Assembly (NCBI GenBank): GCA_047975025.1
Contig: JBKECY010000003.1
Location: 1-64,000, forward strand
Source: JBKECY01 sp047975025
GTDB taxonomy: Bacteria > Bacillota > Clostridia > Lachnospirales > Lachnospiraceae
DNA: 64,000 nucleotides
Direction: 5' to 3'
Within the stretch, counting starts at the first letter, position 1; every line of letters begins with the position of its first letter. Below are positions 1 to 8,734 of this stretch, piece after piece. The translations under genes and the position numbers were made by a program. Below the pieces are notes generated by a model. The model saw only the letters and a program-made list of their open reading frames with translations. It had not been told where the DNA came from and did no database searches.

Positions 1-504
1 TGGGATGCCTCTTCGATTGGAGGCTTCATGCTCTGGTTCGGACCGGTCAGTTCGCTGTTCGACTGGCTGACCTACCTGATACTGTATTTTGTCATTTGTC
101 CGGCATTTGTGTCCGGAGGCACCTTATATCATGCGATTGGAAATGGAAGCATAGTAGCAGGCGGAGCACTGGCAGGTATGGAGATGAAGACGGCCTATAT
201 GGCAATGTTTCAGGCCGGCTGGTTCGTTGAATCCATGTGGAGTCAGACGCTGGCTGTATATCTGCTGCGTACACCGCAGCTTCCCTTTTTACAGAGCAGG
301 CCGTCTGCGGTCGTGACGCTGGTGACTGGGATCGGAATCGCAGTAGTGACCTTCCTGCCGATGAGTGCGGCGGGAGCTGCCTTGGGATTTGTTGCGCTGC
401 CGGGAATCTTCTACCTGTATCTTGCTGTGATACTGATTTTGTATATCCTGCTCATAACAGGAGTAAAACGCTTCTATATCAGACGGTATAATGAACTTCT
501 TTAG
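1..504 (+). CDS. mgtA: Mg2+-translocating P-type ATPase, C-terminal part (partial)
   Basis: The open frame enters from the window's left edge (codon phase begins at base 1), so only the last 167 residues are present. They carry the final membrane segments of a type-III P-type ATPase. The run starting WDASSIGGFM, followed by GPVSSLFDWLTY, then FQAGWFVESMWSQTL, LLRTPQLPFLQSR and the ending GVKRFYIRRYNELL, matches the C-terminal M7-M10 region of MgtA/MgtB magnesium importers. The ATPase and phosphorylation domains lie outside the window. The loop before FQAGW looks some 20-25 residues longer than in the E. coli protein as I remember it. Family assignment is firm. The substrate (Mg2+) is inferred from the family. 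Confidence 0.88.
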   Translation, partial: WDASSIGGFMLWFGPVSSLFDWLTYLILYFVICPAFVSGGTLYHAIGNGSIVAGGALAGMEMKTAYMAMFQAGWFVESMWSQTLAVYLLRTPQLPFLQSRPSAVVTLVTGIGIAVVTFLPMSAAGAALGFVALPGIFYLYLAVILILYILLITGVKRFYIRRYNELL

Positions 505-532
505 ATTTTTCAGATTATTTTGCCAATTGAAC

Positions 533-561
533 TTGCATGTATGCATAATATGGTGTATAGT
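533..561 (+). promoter_or_regulatory. Probable topA promoter
   Basis: TTGCAT (533-538), a 17-bp spacer and TATAGT (556-561) form a sigma-A-like promoter in the gap between the Mg2+ ATPase and topA. This gives a leader of about 110 nt before the topA start. The match is by eye only. Confidence 0.45.
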
Positions 562-677
562 GGACTCGATTTATCATCCTGAAAAAGGAAAAATTCTAAA
601 TTACGGTATACAATAAGGCAGACAAGCGAATGCCGTCTGTTACTATATGGGAAAATAAAGTGTATGGGAGAGATAAT

Positions 678-2759
678 ATGGCAAAAAACCTAGTGATTGT
701 AGAATCACCTGCTAAGGAAAAGACGATTAAAAAGTTTCTGGGGAAAAATTATACGGTTCTGGCATCACAAGGCCACGTAAGAGACTTGCCGAAAAGTCAG
801 CTGGGCATAGATGTTGAGAATGATTTTGAACCTAAATACATAACGATACGCGGGAAAGGTGATTTGCTCGCCAAGCTGCGCAGGGCAGCCAAGAGTTCGG
901 ATAAAATTTATCTTGCAACTGACCCTGACCGCGAAGGAGAAGCCATCTCATGGCACCTCTCAGAAGCGCTGCACACAGATCCGGGGAAAATGCACAGGAT
1001 TTCGTTTAACGAGATTACGAAAAATGCAGTCAAGGATTCTATCAAACAGGCGCGGGAAATTGACATGGATCTGGTGAACGCACAGCAGGCCAGAAGAATT
1101 CTGGACCGTATGGTAGGCTATAAAATCAGCCCGGTACTATGGGCGAAGGTCAAGCGTGGATTAAGTGCCGGCCGGGTGCAGTCGGCGGCTCTGCGTATCA
1201 TTGCCGGCCGGGAAGAAGAAATCAATGCCTTCATTCCTCGTGAATACTGGTCTCTTGAGGCACAGTTCAAGGTTGAGGGGGAGAAAAAGCCTCTGACAGC
1301 TCAGTTCTACGGCAAAGACAAGAAAATAGAGATTCATGATAAAGCAAGTATGGATGCGATTCTCGCAGAACTGAAAGATGCTTCCTATAAGGTAGGAGAA
1401 GTAAAAAAAGGTGAGCGTATCAAGAAACCGCCCATTCCGTTTATAACCAGTACACTGCAGCAGGAAGCCGCCAAGACACTGAACTTTTCTACACAGAAGA
1501 CGATGCGCATTGCACAGCAGCTGTATGAAGGAATTGATGTCAAAGGCGAGGGTACGATTGGTGTGATCACATATCTGCGTACAGATTCCACACGTATTTC
1601 GGATGAAGCTGATGCGGCAGTTCGTACGTATATTTCCAATACGAGCGGAGTTGAATATGTACAAAAAGTGCAGAGTACGGCAACGAATGGTAAAAAAATC
1701 CAGGATGCACATGAGGCAATCCGCCCGACCCTTGTGGACCGTACTCCGGCAGCCATCAAGGATTCAATCTCCAGAGATCAGTACAGGCTGTACCAGTTGA
1801 TCTGGAAGCGGTTTGTGGCAAGCCGTATGCAGCCGGCGAAATACGAAACAACGTCCATTACGATTTATGCGAACGACTACCGTTTTACGGTGGCGGCCTC
1901 TAAGCTTTTGTTTGATGGCTTCATGTCCGTCTACGTACAGGAAGACGACAAGAAAAAAGAAGAAAGTGTTCTTTCGACTTCGATTGATGAGAGCACCAGA
2001 CTGGAGTTACAAGGACTTGACCCCAAGCAGCATTTTACACAGGCACCGCCGCATTACACAGAGGCTTCGCTCGTTAAAGCGCTTGAGGAGCTGGGGATTG
2101 GACGACCCAGTACTTATGCACCGACGATTACGACTATTATTGGACGGCGTTATGTGGCAAAAGAAAACAAGAATCTGTATATTACCGAAATCGGGGAAGT
2201 GGTTGACAAGATCCTTTCTCAGGCATTTCCAAGTATTGTGGATGTTAACTTTACGGCAACAATGGAGGAACTGCTCGACAAGGTCGAAGATGGAACTGTG
2301 AACTGGAAAACAGTCGTCCGCAATTTCTATCCGGATCTTGAAAAAGCAGTGATCGCAGCGGAAAAAGAGTTAGAGCAGGTCAAAATTCAGGAAGAAGTTA
2401 CGGATGTTATTTGTGAGAACTGCGGCAGGAATATGGTCATCCGCTATGGTCCTCATGGAAAATTCCTTGCCTGCCCGGGCTTCCCGGAGTGCCGCAATAC
2501 AAAACCATATTTTGAAAAGATAGGGGTCAAGTGCCCTCTGTGCGGCAAGGAAGTCGTCTTGAAGAAGACGAGAAAAGGCAGGAAGTACTATGGATGTGAA
2601 GACAATCCGGAATGCGAATTCATGTCATGGCAGAAGCCATCTGCCACACCCTGCCCCAAATGCGGCGGTTATATGGTTGAAAAAGGAAATAAGCTGGTAT
2701 GTGCCGATGAGCAGTGTGGTTATGTTATGATAAAAGGAACCAAAGAAGAAAGTGCTTAA
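678..2759 (+). CDS. topA: DNA topoisomerase I
   Basis: Type IA topoisomerase that relaxes negative supercoils through a 5'-phosphotyrosine intermediate. The start chosen is ATG 678, giving MAKNLVIVESPAKEKT, with GGGAGAG 6-12 nt upstream. A start 48 nt earlier would add residues foreign to the family. The protein is 693 residues. The Toprim domain covers roughly residues 1-140, with the acidic DPDREGE motif. The catalytic tyrosine is Tyr299 in TYLRTDSTRIS. At the C-terminus, from about residue 578, there are three zinc-ribbon modules (CENCG...CPGFPEC, CPLCG...C, CPKCG...C) that bind single-stranded DNA. The length and domain order are those of a typical Firmicute TopA. It stands next to codY, a common Firmicute arrangement. 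Confidence 0.97.
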   Translation: MAKNLVIVESPAKEKTIKKFLGKNYTVLASQGHVRDLPKSQLGIDVENDFEPKYITIRGKGDLLAKLRRAAKSSDKIYLATDPDREGEAISWHLSEALHTDPGKMHRISFNEITKNAVKDSIKQAREIDMDLVNAQQARRILDRMVGYKISPVLWAKVKRGLSAGRVQSAALRIIAGREEEINAFIPREYWSLEAQFKVEGEKKPLTAQFYGKDKKIEIHDKASMDAILAELKDASYKVGEVKKGERIKKPPIPFITSTLQQEAAKTLNFSTQKTMRIAQQLYEGIDVKGEGTIGVITYLRTDSTRISDEADAAVRTYISNTSGVEYVQKVQSTATNGKKIQDAHEAIRPTLVDRTPAAIKDSISRDQYRLYQLIWKRFVASRMQPAKYETTSITIYANDYRFTVAASKLLFDGFMSVYVQEDDKKKEESVLSTSIDESTRLELQGLDPKQHFTQAPPHYTEASLVKALEELGIGRPSTYAPTITTIIGRRYVAKENKNLYITEIGEVVDKILSQAFPSIVDVNFTATMEELLDKVEDGTVNWKTVVRNFYPDLEKAVIAAEKELEQVKIQEEVTDVICENCGRNMVIRYGPHGKFLACPGFPECRNTKPYFEKIGVKCPLCGKEVVLKKTRKGRKYYGCEDNPECEFMSWQKPSATPCPKCGGYMVEKGNKLVCADEQCGYVMIKGTKEESA

Positions 2760-2839
2760 GCAAAGTAGTTATATGTCTATGACAGACAGGTCGTATAAGA
2801 GTGTGATGATTGTAAAATTCAGATGGTAAGGAGAAAAAA

Positions 2840-3616
2840 ATGAGTGTCCAATTATTAGACAGAACGAGGAAGATTAACAAGCTTTTGCATAATAACAGCT
2901 CAGGAAAAGTAGTTTTTACAGACATTTGCCAGGTACTGACACAAACACTGAAATCAAATGCCATGGTAATCAGCAGAAAGGGCAAGGTTCTGGGGATCAG
3001 CTTTGCAGAAGGAATCGAGCCAATTACCGATCTCATCGAAGATGAAGTCGGACTTTACATTGACCCGGAGCTCAATGAGCGCTTTCTGGGGGTGCTTTCC
3101 ACCAAGGAAAATGTAAATCTCGAAACACTGGGATTCCTGCCGCAGAAGCCGAACCAGTATCAGGGAATCATCAATCCGATAGAAATTGCAGGAGAGAGGC
3201 TTGGCACTGTATTCATGTACCGTAACAGCATCCCGTACGATGTAGATGATATTATTGTCAGCGAATTCGGAACCACAGTTGTAGGACTTGAGATGATGCG
3301 TGCAGTGCATGAGGAGAATGCGGAAGAACTAAGGCAGATTCAAATCGTTAAGTCAGCCATCAACACATTATCGACCACAGAATACGAAGCGGTAGTGCAT
3401 ATTTTAGAGGAGCTGGGAGCCAGAGAAGGTGTGCTTGTGGCAAGTAAAGTGGCGGACCGCGTGGGAATTACCCGCTCTGTAATCGTAAACGGTCTTCGCA
3501 AGCTTGAAAGCGCAGGGATCATTGAGTCCCATTCTTCCGGAATGCGCGGTACCTATATTAAAGTGGTAAATGACTTCATATTTGATGAATTTCCGCAGTT
3601 CAGGCCACAGAAATAG
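2840..3616 (+). CDS. codY: GTP/branched-chain amino acid-sensing global repressor CodY
   Basis: 258-residue transcriptional regulator. It starts at ATG 2840 behind AAGGAG. The N-terminal GAF domain (about residues 1-155) binds isoleucine, leucine and valine in the family. The C-terminal winged helix-turn-helix (about 200-240) carries the characteristic ASKVADRVGITRSVIVNGLR motif. CodY represses amino-acid biosynthesis, transport and stationary-phase genes while GTP and branched-chain amino acids are plentiful. It lies 80 bp after topA with no terminator between, so they are probably co-transcribed. In Bacillus, codY instead follows clpY/hslU, so the topA-codY pairing fits Clostridia. Confidence 0.97.
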   Translation: MSVQLLDRTRKINKLLHNNSSGKVVFTDICQVLTQTLKSNAMVISRKGKVLGISFAEGIEPITDLIEDEVGLYIDPELNERFLGVLSTKENVNLETLGFLPQKPNQYQGIINPIEIAGERLGTVFMYRNSIPYDVDDIIVSEFGTTVVGLEMMRAVHEENAEELRQIQIVKSAINTLSTTEYEAVVHILEELGAREGVLVASKVADRVGITRSVIVNGLRKLESAGIIESHSSGMRGTYIKVVNDFIFDEFPQFRPQK

Positions 3617-3731
3617 TACAGATAACGTGGATAAAAAGACATAAAAATGTGAAAATTAAGAAAATGGAAGAAAACGGAAGAAAACAAGAGATAATGCAAG
3701 ATAAAAGAACGAAAACAGGAAACCAGTTAGT

Positions 3732-3760
3732 TTGCGGAAACGGTAGTATTTGACTATGAT
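3732..3760 (+). promoter_or_regulatory. groESL promoter
   Basis: TTGCGG (3732-3737), a 17-bp spacer and TATGAT (3755-3760). The CIRCE operator begins 10 bp downstream of the -10 hexamer, so HrcA bound there would cover the start of transcription. Confidence 0.55.
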
Positions 3761-3770
3761 ATAAAAAGTA

Positions 3771-3797
3771 TTAGCACTCGTGCAAAAAGAGTGCTGA
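3771..3797 (+). promoter_or_regulatory. CIRCE heat-shock operator (HrcA site) before groES
   Basis: TTAGCACTC at 3771-3779 and GAGTGCTGA at 3789-3797, separated by exactly 9 bp. The consensus is TTAGCACTC-N9-GAGTGCTAA, so there is one mismatch. HrcA represses chaperone genes through this element. It is located 27 bp upstream of the groES start. Confidence 0.95.
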
Positions 3798-3824
3798 CAA
3801 TTTAAAAAACAAGGAGGCATTTCA

Positions 3825-4109
3825 ATGAAATTAGTACCATTAGGAGACAGAGTTGTGTTAAAGCAATTGGAAGCAGAAGAAACTACTAAATCAGGAATCG
3901 TTTTACCGGGACAGGCACAGGAGAAGCCACAGCAGGCACAAGTCGTAGCAGTTGGCCCTGGTGGTGTCGTAGATGGAAAAGAAGTGAAAATGGAAGTGAA
4001 GAAAGATGACATTGTCATTTATTCAAAATATTCTGGAACAGAAGTAAAAATAGGTGATGATGAGTATATAATCGTGAAACAAGGCGATATTCTGGCAATC
4101 GTAAAATAA
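3825..4109 (+). CDS. groES: Co-chaperonin GroES (Hsp10)
   Basis: 94-residue co-chaperonin that forms the heptameric lid of the GroEL folding chamber. It starts at ATG 3825 behind AAGGAGG. The N-terminus MKLVPLGDRVVLKQLE and the mobile loop around residues 18-34 (ETTKSGIVLPG) are classical, and the C-terminal GDDEYIIVKQGDILAIVK matches the family end. It is first in the CIRCE-controlled groES-groEL operon, with groEL starting 27 bp downstream. Confidence 0.98.
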   Translation: MKLVPLGDRVVLKQLEAEETTKSGIVLPGQAQEKPQQAQVVAVGPGGVVDGKEVKMEVKKDDIVIYSKYSGTEVKIGDDEYIIVKQGDILAIVK

Positions 4110-4136
4110 TAAGCAGATCTACAGGAGGAATAGAAA

Positions 4137-5762
4137 ATGGCAAAAGATATTAAATTTGGCGCAGAAGCCAGAGCAGCACTTGAAAGCGGAGTTAATCAGC
4201 TGGCTAACACAGTCCGCGTAACATTAGGACCTAAAGGAAGAAATGTGGTACTTGAGAAATCGTATGGTTCACCACTGATCACGAACGACGGTGTGACCAT
4301 TGCCAAAGAGATTGAGTTAGAAGACGGCTTCGAGAACATGGGCGCACAGCTGATCAAAGAAGTAGCTTCTAAAACAAATGATGTTGCTGGTGACGGAACA
4401 ACGACCGCTACCGTACTGGCTCAGGCTATGGTGAACGAAGGTATGAAGAATCTGGCAGCAGGTGCCAACCCAATCGTCCTTAGAAAAGGCATGAAAAAAG
4501 CAACACAGGTTGCCGTTGACGCAATTGTTGGCATGAGCAAAAAAATCAGTGGGAAAGAGCAGATCGCCAATGTAGCTTCTATCTCTGCAAGCAATGAAGA
4601 AGTAGGTCAGCTGGTTGCCGATGCCATGGAAAAAGTGTCCAAAGACGGTGTTATCACAGTTGAAGAATCCAAAACCATGATTACCGAGCTTGATCTGGTT
4701 GAAGGTATGCAGTTCGACAGAGGTTATATCTCTGCATATATGTCAACAGACATGGAGAAGATGGAAGCAACTCTCGAAGATCCATATATCCTGATTACTG
4801 ACAAGAAGATTTCTAATATTCAGGAAATCCTTCCGCTTCTGGAGAAATTAGTACAGGCAAGCGCAAAACTTCTGATTATCGCAGAAGATATTGAAGGCGA
4901 AGCCCTTACTACATTGATCGTAAATAAACTGCGTGGAACATTCCAGGTAGTAGGCGTTAAGGCACCGGGCTATGGTGACCGCAGAAAAGCAATGCTTGAA
5001 GATATCGCAATTCTTACAGGCGGAACTGTTATTGCCGAGGAATTAGGACTGGACTTAAAAGAAGTAGAACTCTCACAGCTGGGACGTGCTAAATCTGTAA
5101 AAGTTCAAAAAGAAAATACGGTTATTGTAGACGGTCTTGGGACCAAGAAAGAAATTGCCGCAAGAGTAGCTCAGATTCGTGCGCAGATCGAAGAAACCAC
5201 TTCAGATTTTGATCGTGAAAAACTGCAGGAAAGACTTGCTAAACTGGCAGGCGGCGTAGCCGTAATTCGTGTGGGTGCGGCAACTGAAACAGAGCTTAAA
5301 GAAGCTAAGTTAAGACTGGAAGATGCTCTGGCAGCAACACGCGCAGCGGTTGAAGAGGGTATCATTGCAGGTGGTGGTTCTGCTTATATTCATGCAGCCA
5401 AAAAAGTTGAGAAGCTGGCAGCAACACTTTCCGGAGACGAAAAGACCGGTGCCAACATTATCTTAAAAGCACTGGAATCTCCTCTGTTCCATATCGCAGC
5501 CAATGCAGGACTGGAAGGTTCCGTTATCATTAATAAAGTAAGAGAAGAAAAACCAGGAATTGGTTTTGACGCTTACAAAGAAGAGTATGTGGACATGGTC
5601 AAAGCAGGTATTCTTGATCCTGCCAAGGTAACAAGAAGCGCACTTCAAAATGCAACAAGTGTTGCGTCCACACTGCTTACCACAGAATCTGTTGTTTCAA
5701 CAATCAAAGAAGATGTACCGGCTATGCCAGCAGGCGGAGCGGGCGGCATGGGAATGATGTAA
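4137..5762 (+). CDS. groEL: Chaperonin GroEL (Hsp60)
   Basis: 541-residue ATP-dependent chaperonin. It starts at ATG 4137 with ACAGGAGG just upstream. It contains the equatorial-domain signatures VTLGPKGRNVVLEK and the ATP-binding DGTTTATVLA, the apical domain in the middle, AAVEEGIIAGGG, and the Gly/Met-rich C-terminal tail (GGAGGMGMM). Length is typical. It is the second and last gene of the CIRCE-controlled operon; a hairpin terminator follows at 5797. Confidence 0.98.
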   Translation: MAKDIKFGAEARAALESGVNQLANTVRVTLGPKGRNVVLEKSYGSPLITNDGVTIAKEIELEDGFENMGAQLIKEVASKTNDVAGDGTTTATVLAQAMVNEGMKNLAAGANPIVLRKGMKKATQVAVDAIVGMSKKISGKEQIANVASISASNEEVGQLVADAMEKVSKDGVITVEESKTMITELDLVEGMQFDRGYISAYMSTDMEKMEATLEDPYILITDKKISNIQEILPLLEKLVQASAKLLIIAEDIEGEALTTLIVNKLRGTFQVVGVKAPGYGDRRKAMLEDIAILTGGTVIAEELGLDLKEVELSQLGRAKSVKVQKENTVIVDGLGTKKEIAARVAQIRAQIEETTSDFDREKLQERLAKLAGGVAVIRVGAATETELKEAKLRLEDALAATRAAVEEGIIAGGGSAYIHAAKKVEKLAATLSGDEKTGANIILKALESPLFHIAANAGLEGSVIINKVREEKPGIGFDAYKEEYVDMVKAGILDPAKVTRSALQNATSVASTLLTTESVVSTIKEDVPAMPAGGAGGMGMM

Positions 5763-5796
5763 TTTAAAATAATTATGCCATAACTGTGCAATAGTT

Positions 5797-5829
5797 AGAA
5801 AAAGTCAGCGTTTATGCTGGCTTTTTCTG
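5797..5829 (+). terminator. groESL terminator
   Basis: Inverted repeat AAAAAGTCAGC ... GCTGGCTTTTT around a short loop, ending in a T-rich tract. It lies 35 bp after the groEL stop. Confidence 0.85.
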
Positions 5830-5851
5830 CTATTAATCAGGTATACTTAAA

Positions 5852-5880
5852 TTGACAGAAATGCTTATTTTTGATACACT
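5852..5880 (+). promoter_or_regulatory. guaB promoter
   Basis: TTGACA (5852-5857), a 17-bp spacer and TACACT (5875-5880). Transcription would start near 5887, leaving a leader of about 85 nt that contains the palindrome at 5904-5922. Confidence 0.6.
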
Positions 5881-5903
5881 ATGGGACAACACAAAATCAT
5901 TTT

Positions 5904-5922
5904 AAATGCCGTACCGGCATTT
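5904..5922. promoter_or_regulatory. Perfect palindrome in the guaB leader
   Basis: AAATGCCG (5904-5911), 3 bp, CGGCATTT (5915-5922): an exact 8-bp inverted repeat located about 17-36 nt after the predicted start of transcription. No T-tract follows, so it is not an ordinary terminator. It could be an operator for a dimeric regulator or a leader hairpin. The function is not known from the sequence. Confidence 0.4.
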
Positions 5923-5971
5923 TCCAGTGTTATAGTGATATGTATATTTATAAAAAACAGGAGGAAATATA

Positions 5972-7426
5972 ATGGGCAAAGTAATAGGAGAAGGCATAAC
6001 ATTTGATGATGTACTACTGGTACCGGACTATTCAGAAGTTATACCTAATCAGATTGATTTATCGACGTATTTGACAAAAAAAGTCAAACTGAACATCCCA
6101 ATGATGAGTGCAGGTATGGATACAGTTACTGAGCACAGAATGGCAATTGCAATGGCTCGTCAGGGAGGGATAGGAATCATTCACAAGAACATGTCCATTG
6201 AAGAACAGGCAGAAGAGGTAGATAAAGTAAAACGATCAGAGAATGGTGTTATTACAGATCCGTTCTTCCTGTCTCCGGATCATACACTGGAAGATGCGAA
6301 TACCCTAATGGCCAAATACCGTATTTCTGGAGTACCGATCACAGAAGGCAAGAAGCTGGTCGGAATTATTACGAACCGTGATTTGAAATTCGAAGAAGAT
6401 TTTTCTAAAAAAATCAAAGAATCTATGACCTCAGAAGGCCTGATTACGGCACAAGAAGGGATTACGCTGGATGAAGCCAAGAAAATTCTGGGCGCTGCCA
6501 GAAAAGAAAAGCTTCCGATTGTTGATAAGGATTTTAATCTGAAAGGCCTTATTACAATCAAAGATATAGAGAAACAGATTAAATATCCTTTGTCAGCCAA
6601 AGACAGCCAGGGACGTCTGTTATGTGGTGCTGCCGTAGGTATTACCTCCAATGTACTCGCCAGAATTGATGCACTTGCCAAGGTGAATGTGGATGTTGTT
6701 GTAGTGGATTCAGCGCATGGACACTCAGCAAATGTACTAAAAGCTGTCCGGGAGATCAGAGCTGCCTATCCCCAGCTGCAGATCATCGCAGGGAATGTGG
6801 CAACCGGTGAAGCGACACAGGCTTTGATCGATGCCGGTGTGGATGCTGTGAAAGTGGGAATCGGTCCGGGCTCTATCTGTACGACACGTGTGGTAGCCGG
6901 AGTCGGTGTGCCGCAGATTACAGCCATTATGGAAAGTTACGAAGTGGCGTCCCAGTACGGGATACCGGTCATTGCCGATGGTGGAATCAAATATTCAGGA
7001 GATATGACGAAAGCGATTGCAGCGGGGGCTAACGTATGTATGATGGGAAGTATTTTTGCCGGCTGTGATGAGAGCCCGGGAACTTTTGAATTGTATCAGG
7101 GAAGAAAATACAAAGTATACCGTGGTATGGGGTCGATTGCAGCGATGGAGAACGGAAGCAAAGACCGTTATTTCCAGTCTGATGCACAAAAACTTGTGCC
7201 AGAGGGCGTAGAGGGACGTGTATCCTACAAAGGACATGTGGAAGACACTGTATTCCAGTTGCTCGGAGGGATTCGTTCCGGTATGGGTATGTGTGGTGCG
7301 CCGACGGTAGAAGCCTTGAAAACCAAGGGAAGATTCCTGAAAATCTCTGCGGCTTCGCTCAAAGAGTCACATCCGCATGATATTCACATTACAAAAGAAG
7401 CACCTAATTATAGTGTTGAAGAATAA
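5972..7426 (+). CDS. guaB: IMP dehydrogenase
   Basis: 484-residue enzyme oxidising IMP to XMP with NAD+, the committed step to GMP. It starts at ATG 5972 behind ACAGGAGGAA. The TIM-barrel is interrupted at about residues 90-205 by two CBS domains. The catalytic loop is GPGSICTTR with Cys303, followed by the IMP-binding stretch IADGGIKYSGD and the flap region ending in the arginine/tyrosine-rich YRGMGSIAAM segment. Domain order and length are standard. It appears monocistronic or joined only to the amidase gene 77 bp downstream. It belongs functionally with purH and purEMND further along the window. Confidence 0.97.
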   Translation: MGKVIGEGITFDDVLLVPDYSEVIPNQIDLSTYLTKKVKLNIPMMSAGMDTVTEHRMAIAMARQGGIGIIHKNMSIEEQAEEVDKVKRSENGVITDPFFLSPDHTLEDANTLMAKYRISGVPITEGKKLVGIITNRDLKFEEDFSKKIKESMTSEGLITAQEGITLDEAKKILGAARKEKLPIVDKDFNLKGLITIKDIEKQIKYPLSAKDSQGRLLCGAAVGITSNVLARIDALAKVNVDVVVVDSAHGHSANVLKAVREIRAAYPQLQIIAGNVATGEATQALIDAGVDAVKVGIGPGSICTTRVVAGVGVPQITAIMESYEVASQYGIPVIADGGIKYSGDMTKAIAAGANVCMMGSIFAGCDESPGTFELYQGRKYKVYRGMGSIAAMENGSKDRYFQSDAQKLVPEGVEGRVSYKGHVEDTVFQLLGGIRSGMGMCGAPTVEALKTKGRFLKISAASLKESHPHDIHITKEAPNYSVEE

Positions 7427-7503
7427 GAACGACCGTAATATCAGAAATACCGCTTTGTGTACAGTTGTGGTATTGCTTCGAGCAGGTCAGGAGAAATGAA
7501 TCC

Positions 7504-8220
7504 ATGCAGCTGAGTCCTAATGAATACAAAAGAGATAAGAGGAACAGGGCACGTGAGAAACAGGTCAGGAAAGTAAAGCGAGTGATTGTGTTACTCGTGG
7601 TAGTGATTCTGGCGGCAATCGTGCTGTTTATCTGGAACTCCTTTAATAAGACAAAAGAACAGTTCCAGACAGGCAGTTACGATGCGGCAGAAGATGTGGC
7701 GCAGGAAGTGCTTGATGCGCGTATGCCAGAACGGCAGGTCATGCTGCTGACACCGAATGAGTATTCCAGACCGCAGATTCAGCTTGAAAAAGTAAATGGA
7801 ATTGTGATACATTATACGGCGAATCCCGGAACCACAGCGGCGAATAACCGAGATTATTTTGAAGGGTTAAAGGACACGAAGGAGGTTCAGGCCAGCAGTC
7901 ATTTCATCATTGGGCTGGATGGGGAAATCGTACAATGTATTCCTACCTCAGAGATTGCCTATGCCTCAAACGATCGAAACTATGATACAATTTCAATCGA
8001 ATGCTGTCATCCTGACGAATCTGGTAAATTTAACGATACGACGTATCAGTCGCTGGTTCAGATGACGGCGTGGTTATGCAACCGATTTGGTCTGACACCC
8101 TCTCAGATATACAGACACTATGATATAACGGGGAAAGTATGTCCTAAGTATTTTGTGGATTATCCGGATGAATGGCAGAAGTTTCTGGAGGATGTCGATA
8201 CAGAACGCAAGACATATTAG
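7504..8220 (+). CDS. Membrane-anchored N-acetylmuramoyl-L-alanine amidase (Amidase_2)
   Basis: 238-residue protein. ATG 7504 is preferred because AGGAG sits 9 nt upstream; an in-frame TTG at 7465 has no such site. A basic N-terminus is followed by one membrane helix (about residues 25-46), then an extracellular Amidase_2/PGRP domain. The zinc ligands visible are His103 (VIHYTA), His205 (RHYDI) and Cys213 (KVCPKYF); the HFIIGLDGEIVQ strand is typical of the fold. The family cleaves the amide bond between MurNAc and L-alanine in peptidoglycan. The enzyme would act on the outer face of the membrane in wall remodelling. It follows guaB by 77 bp and precedes the YjbQ gene by 36 bp, so these may share a transcript. 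Confidence 0.9.
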   Translation: MQLSPNEYKRDKRNRAREKQVRKVKRVIVLLVVVILAAIVLFIWNSFNKTKEQFQTGSYDAAEDVAQEVLDARMPERQVMLLTPNEYSRPQIQLEKVNGIVIHYTANPGTTAANNRDYFEGLKDTKEVQASSHFIIGLDGEIVQCIPTSEIAYASNDRNYDTISIECCHPDESGKFNDTTYQSLVQMTAWLCNRFGLTPSQIYRHYDITGKVCPKYFVDYPDEWQKFLEDVDTERKTY

Positions 8221-8256
8221 AAACAGCTACACAGAAAATACACAGGAGACTTGTAC

Positions 8257-8670
8257 ATGAGAACTTTTACGCATGAAATAGATACGAACGAGCCGCAGAC
8301 TATGCAGAAAATCACCCGGTTCTTACGGGAGGATATTAGGCTCAGCCAGATTAAGTCAGGGATTGTTGTCGTGTTTTGTCCGCATACGACGGCGGGGATT
8401 ACCATCAATGAGAATGCAGATCCAGATGTGGTTCGTGATTTGCTGTACGGATATGAAAAAGTGTTTCCGACAAATGACAGACAGTACCGCCATTATGAGG
8501 GGAACTCACATGCGCATATGAAAGCGACAGCAGCAGGACTCTCGCAGACGCTGTTGTTAGAAGACGGAAAACTTTTGCTGGGAGTATGGCAGGATGTATA
8601 TTTCTGTGAGTTTGATGGCCCTCGTCACCGCCAATTTTTTGTGAAAATTATGGAGGATGCAGTCCATTAA
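8257..8670 (+). CDS. YjbQ/UPF0047 family protein
   Basis: 137 residues. ATG 8257 has AGGAG 8 nt upstream; a TTG two codons earlier is too close to that site. The family signatures are present: CPHTTAGITINENADPDV near the start, then HAHMKATAAGLSQTLLLEDGKLLLG and the closing WQDVYFCEFDGPRHRQ. The conserved His and Asp residues suggest a small enzyme or metal site. Some members can substitute weakly for thiamine-phosphate synthase, but the true role is unsettled. The family assignment is firm and the function is open. Confidence 0.92.
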   Translation: MRTFTHEIDTNEPQTMQKITRFLREDIRLSQIKSGIVVVFCPHTTAGITINENADPDVVRDLLYGYEKVFPTNDRQYRHYEGNSHAHMKATAAGLSQTLLLEDGKLLLGVWQDVYFCEFDGPRHRQFFVKIMEDAVH

Positions 8671-8685
8671 AATGATGTACAGCTT

Positions 8686-8722
8686 GAAAGAACCGAGTGT
8701 GCGGGCACTCGGTTCTTTCGTT
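8686..8722. terminator. Bidirectional terminator between yjbQ-type gene and ABC operon
   Basis: A 14-bp perfect stem, GAAAGAACCGAGTG ... CACTCGGTTCTTTC with a 6-nt loop, lies between two convergent genes. The stem itself ends in T-rich strands on both sides, so it can serve both directions. Confidence 0.75.
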
Positions 8723-8734
8723 ATAGGAGAAGTA

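Noticed and set aside
3656..4018. 120-residue minus-strand frame across the groES promoter
   Set aside because: It spans the CIRCE operator and the start of groES; no start signal or protein similarity.
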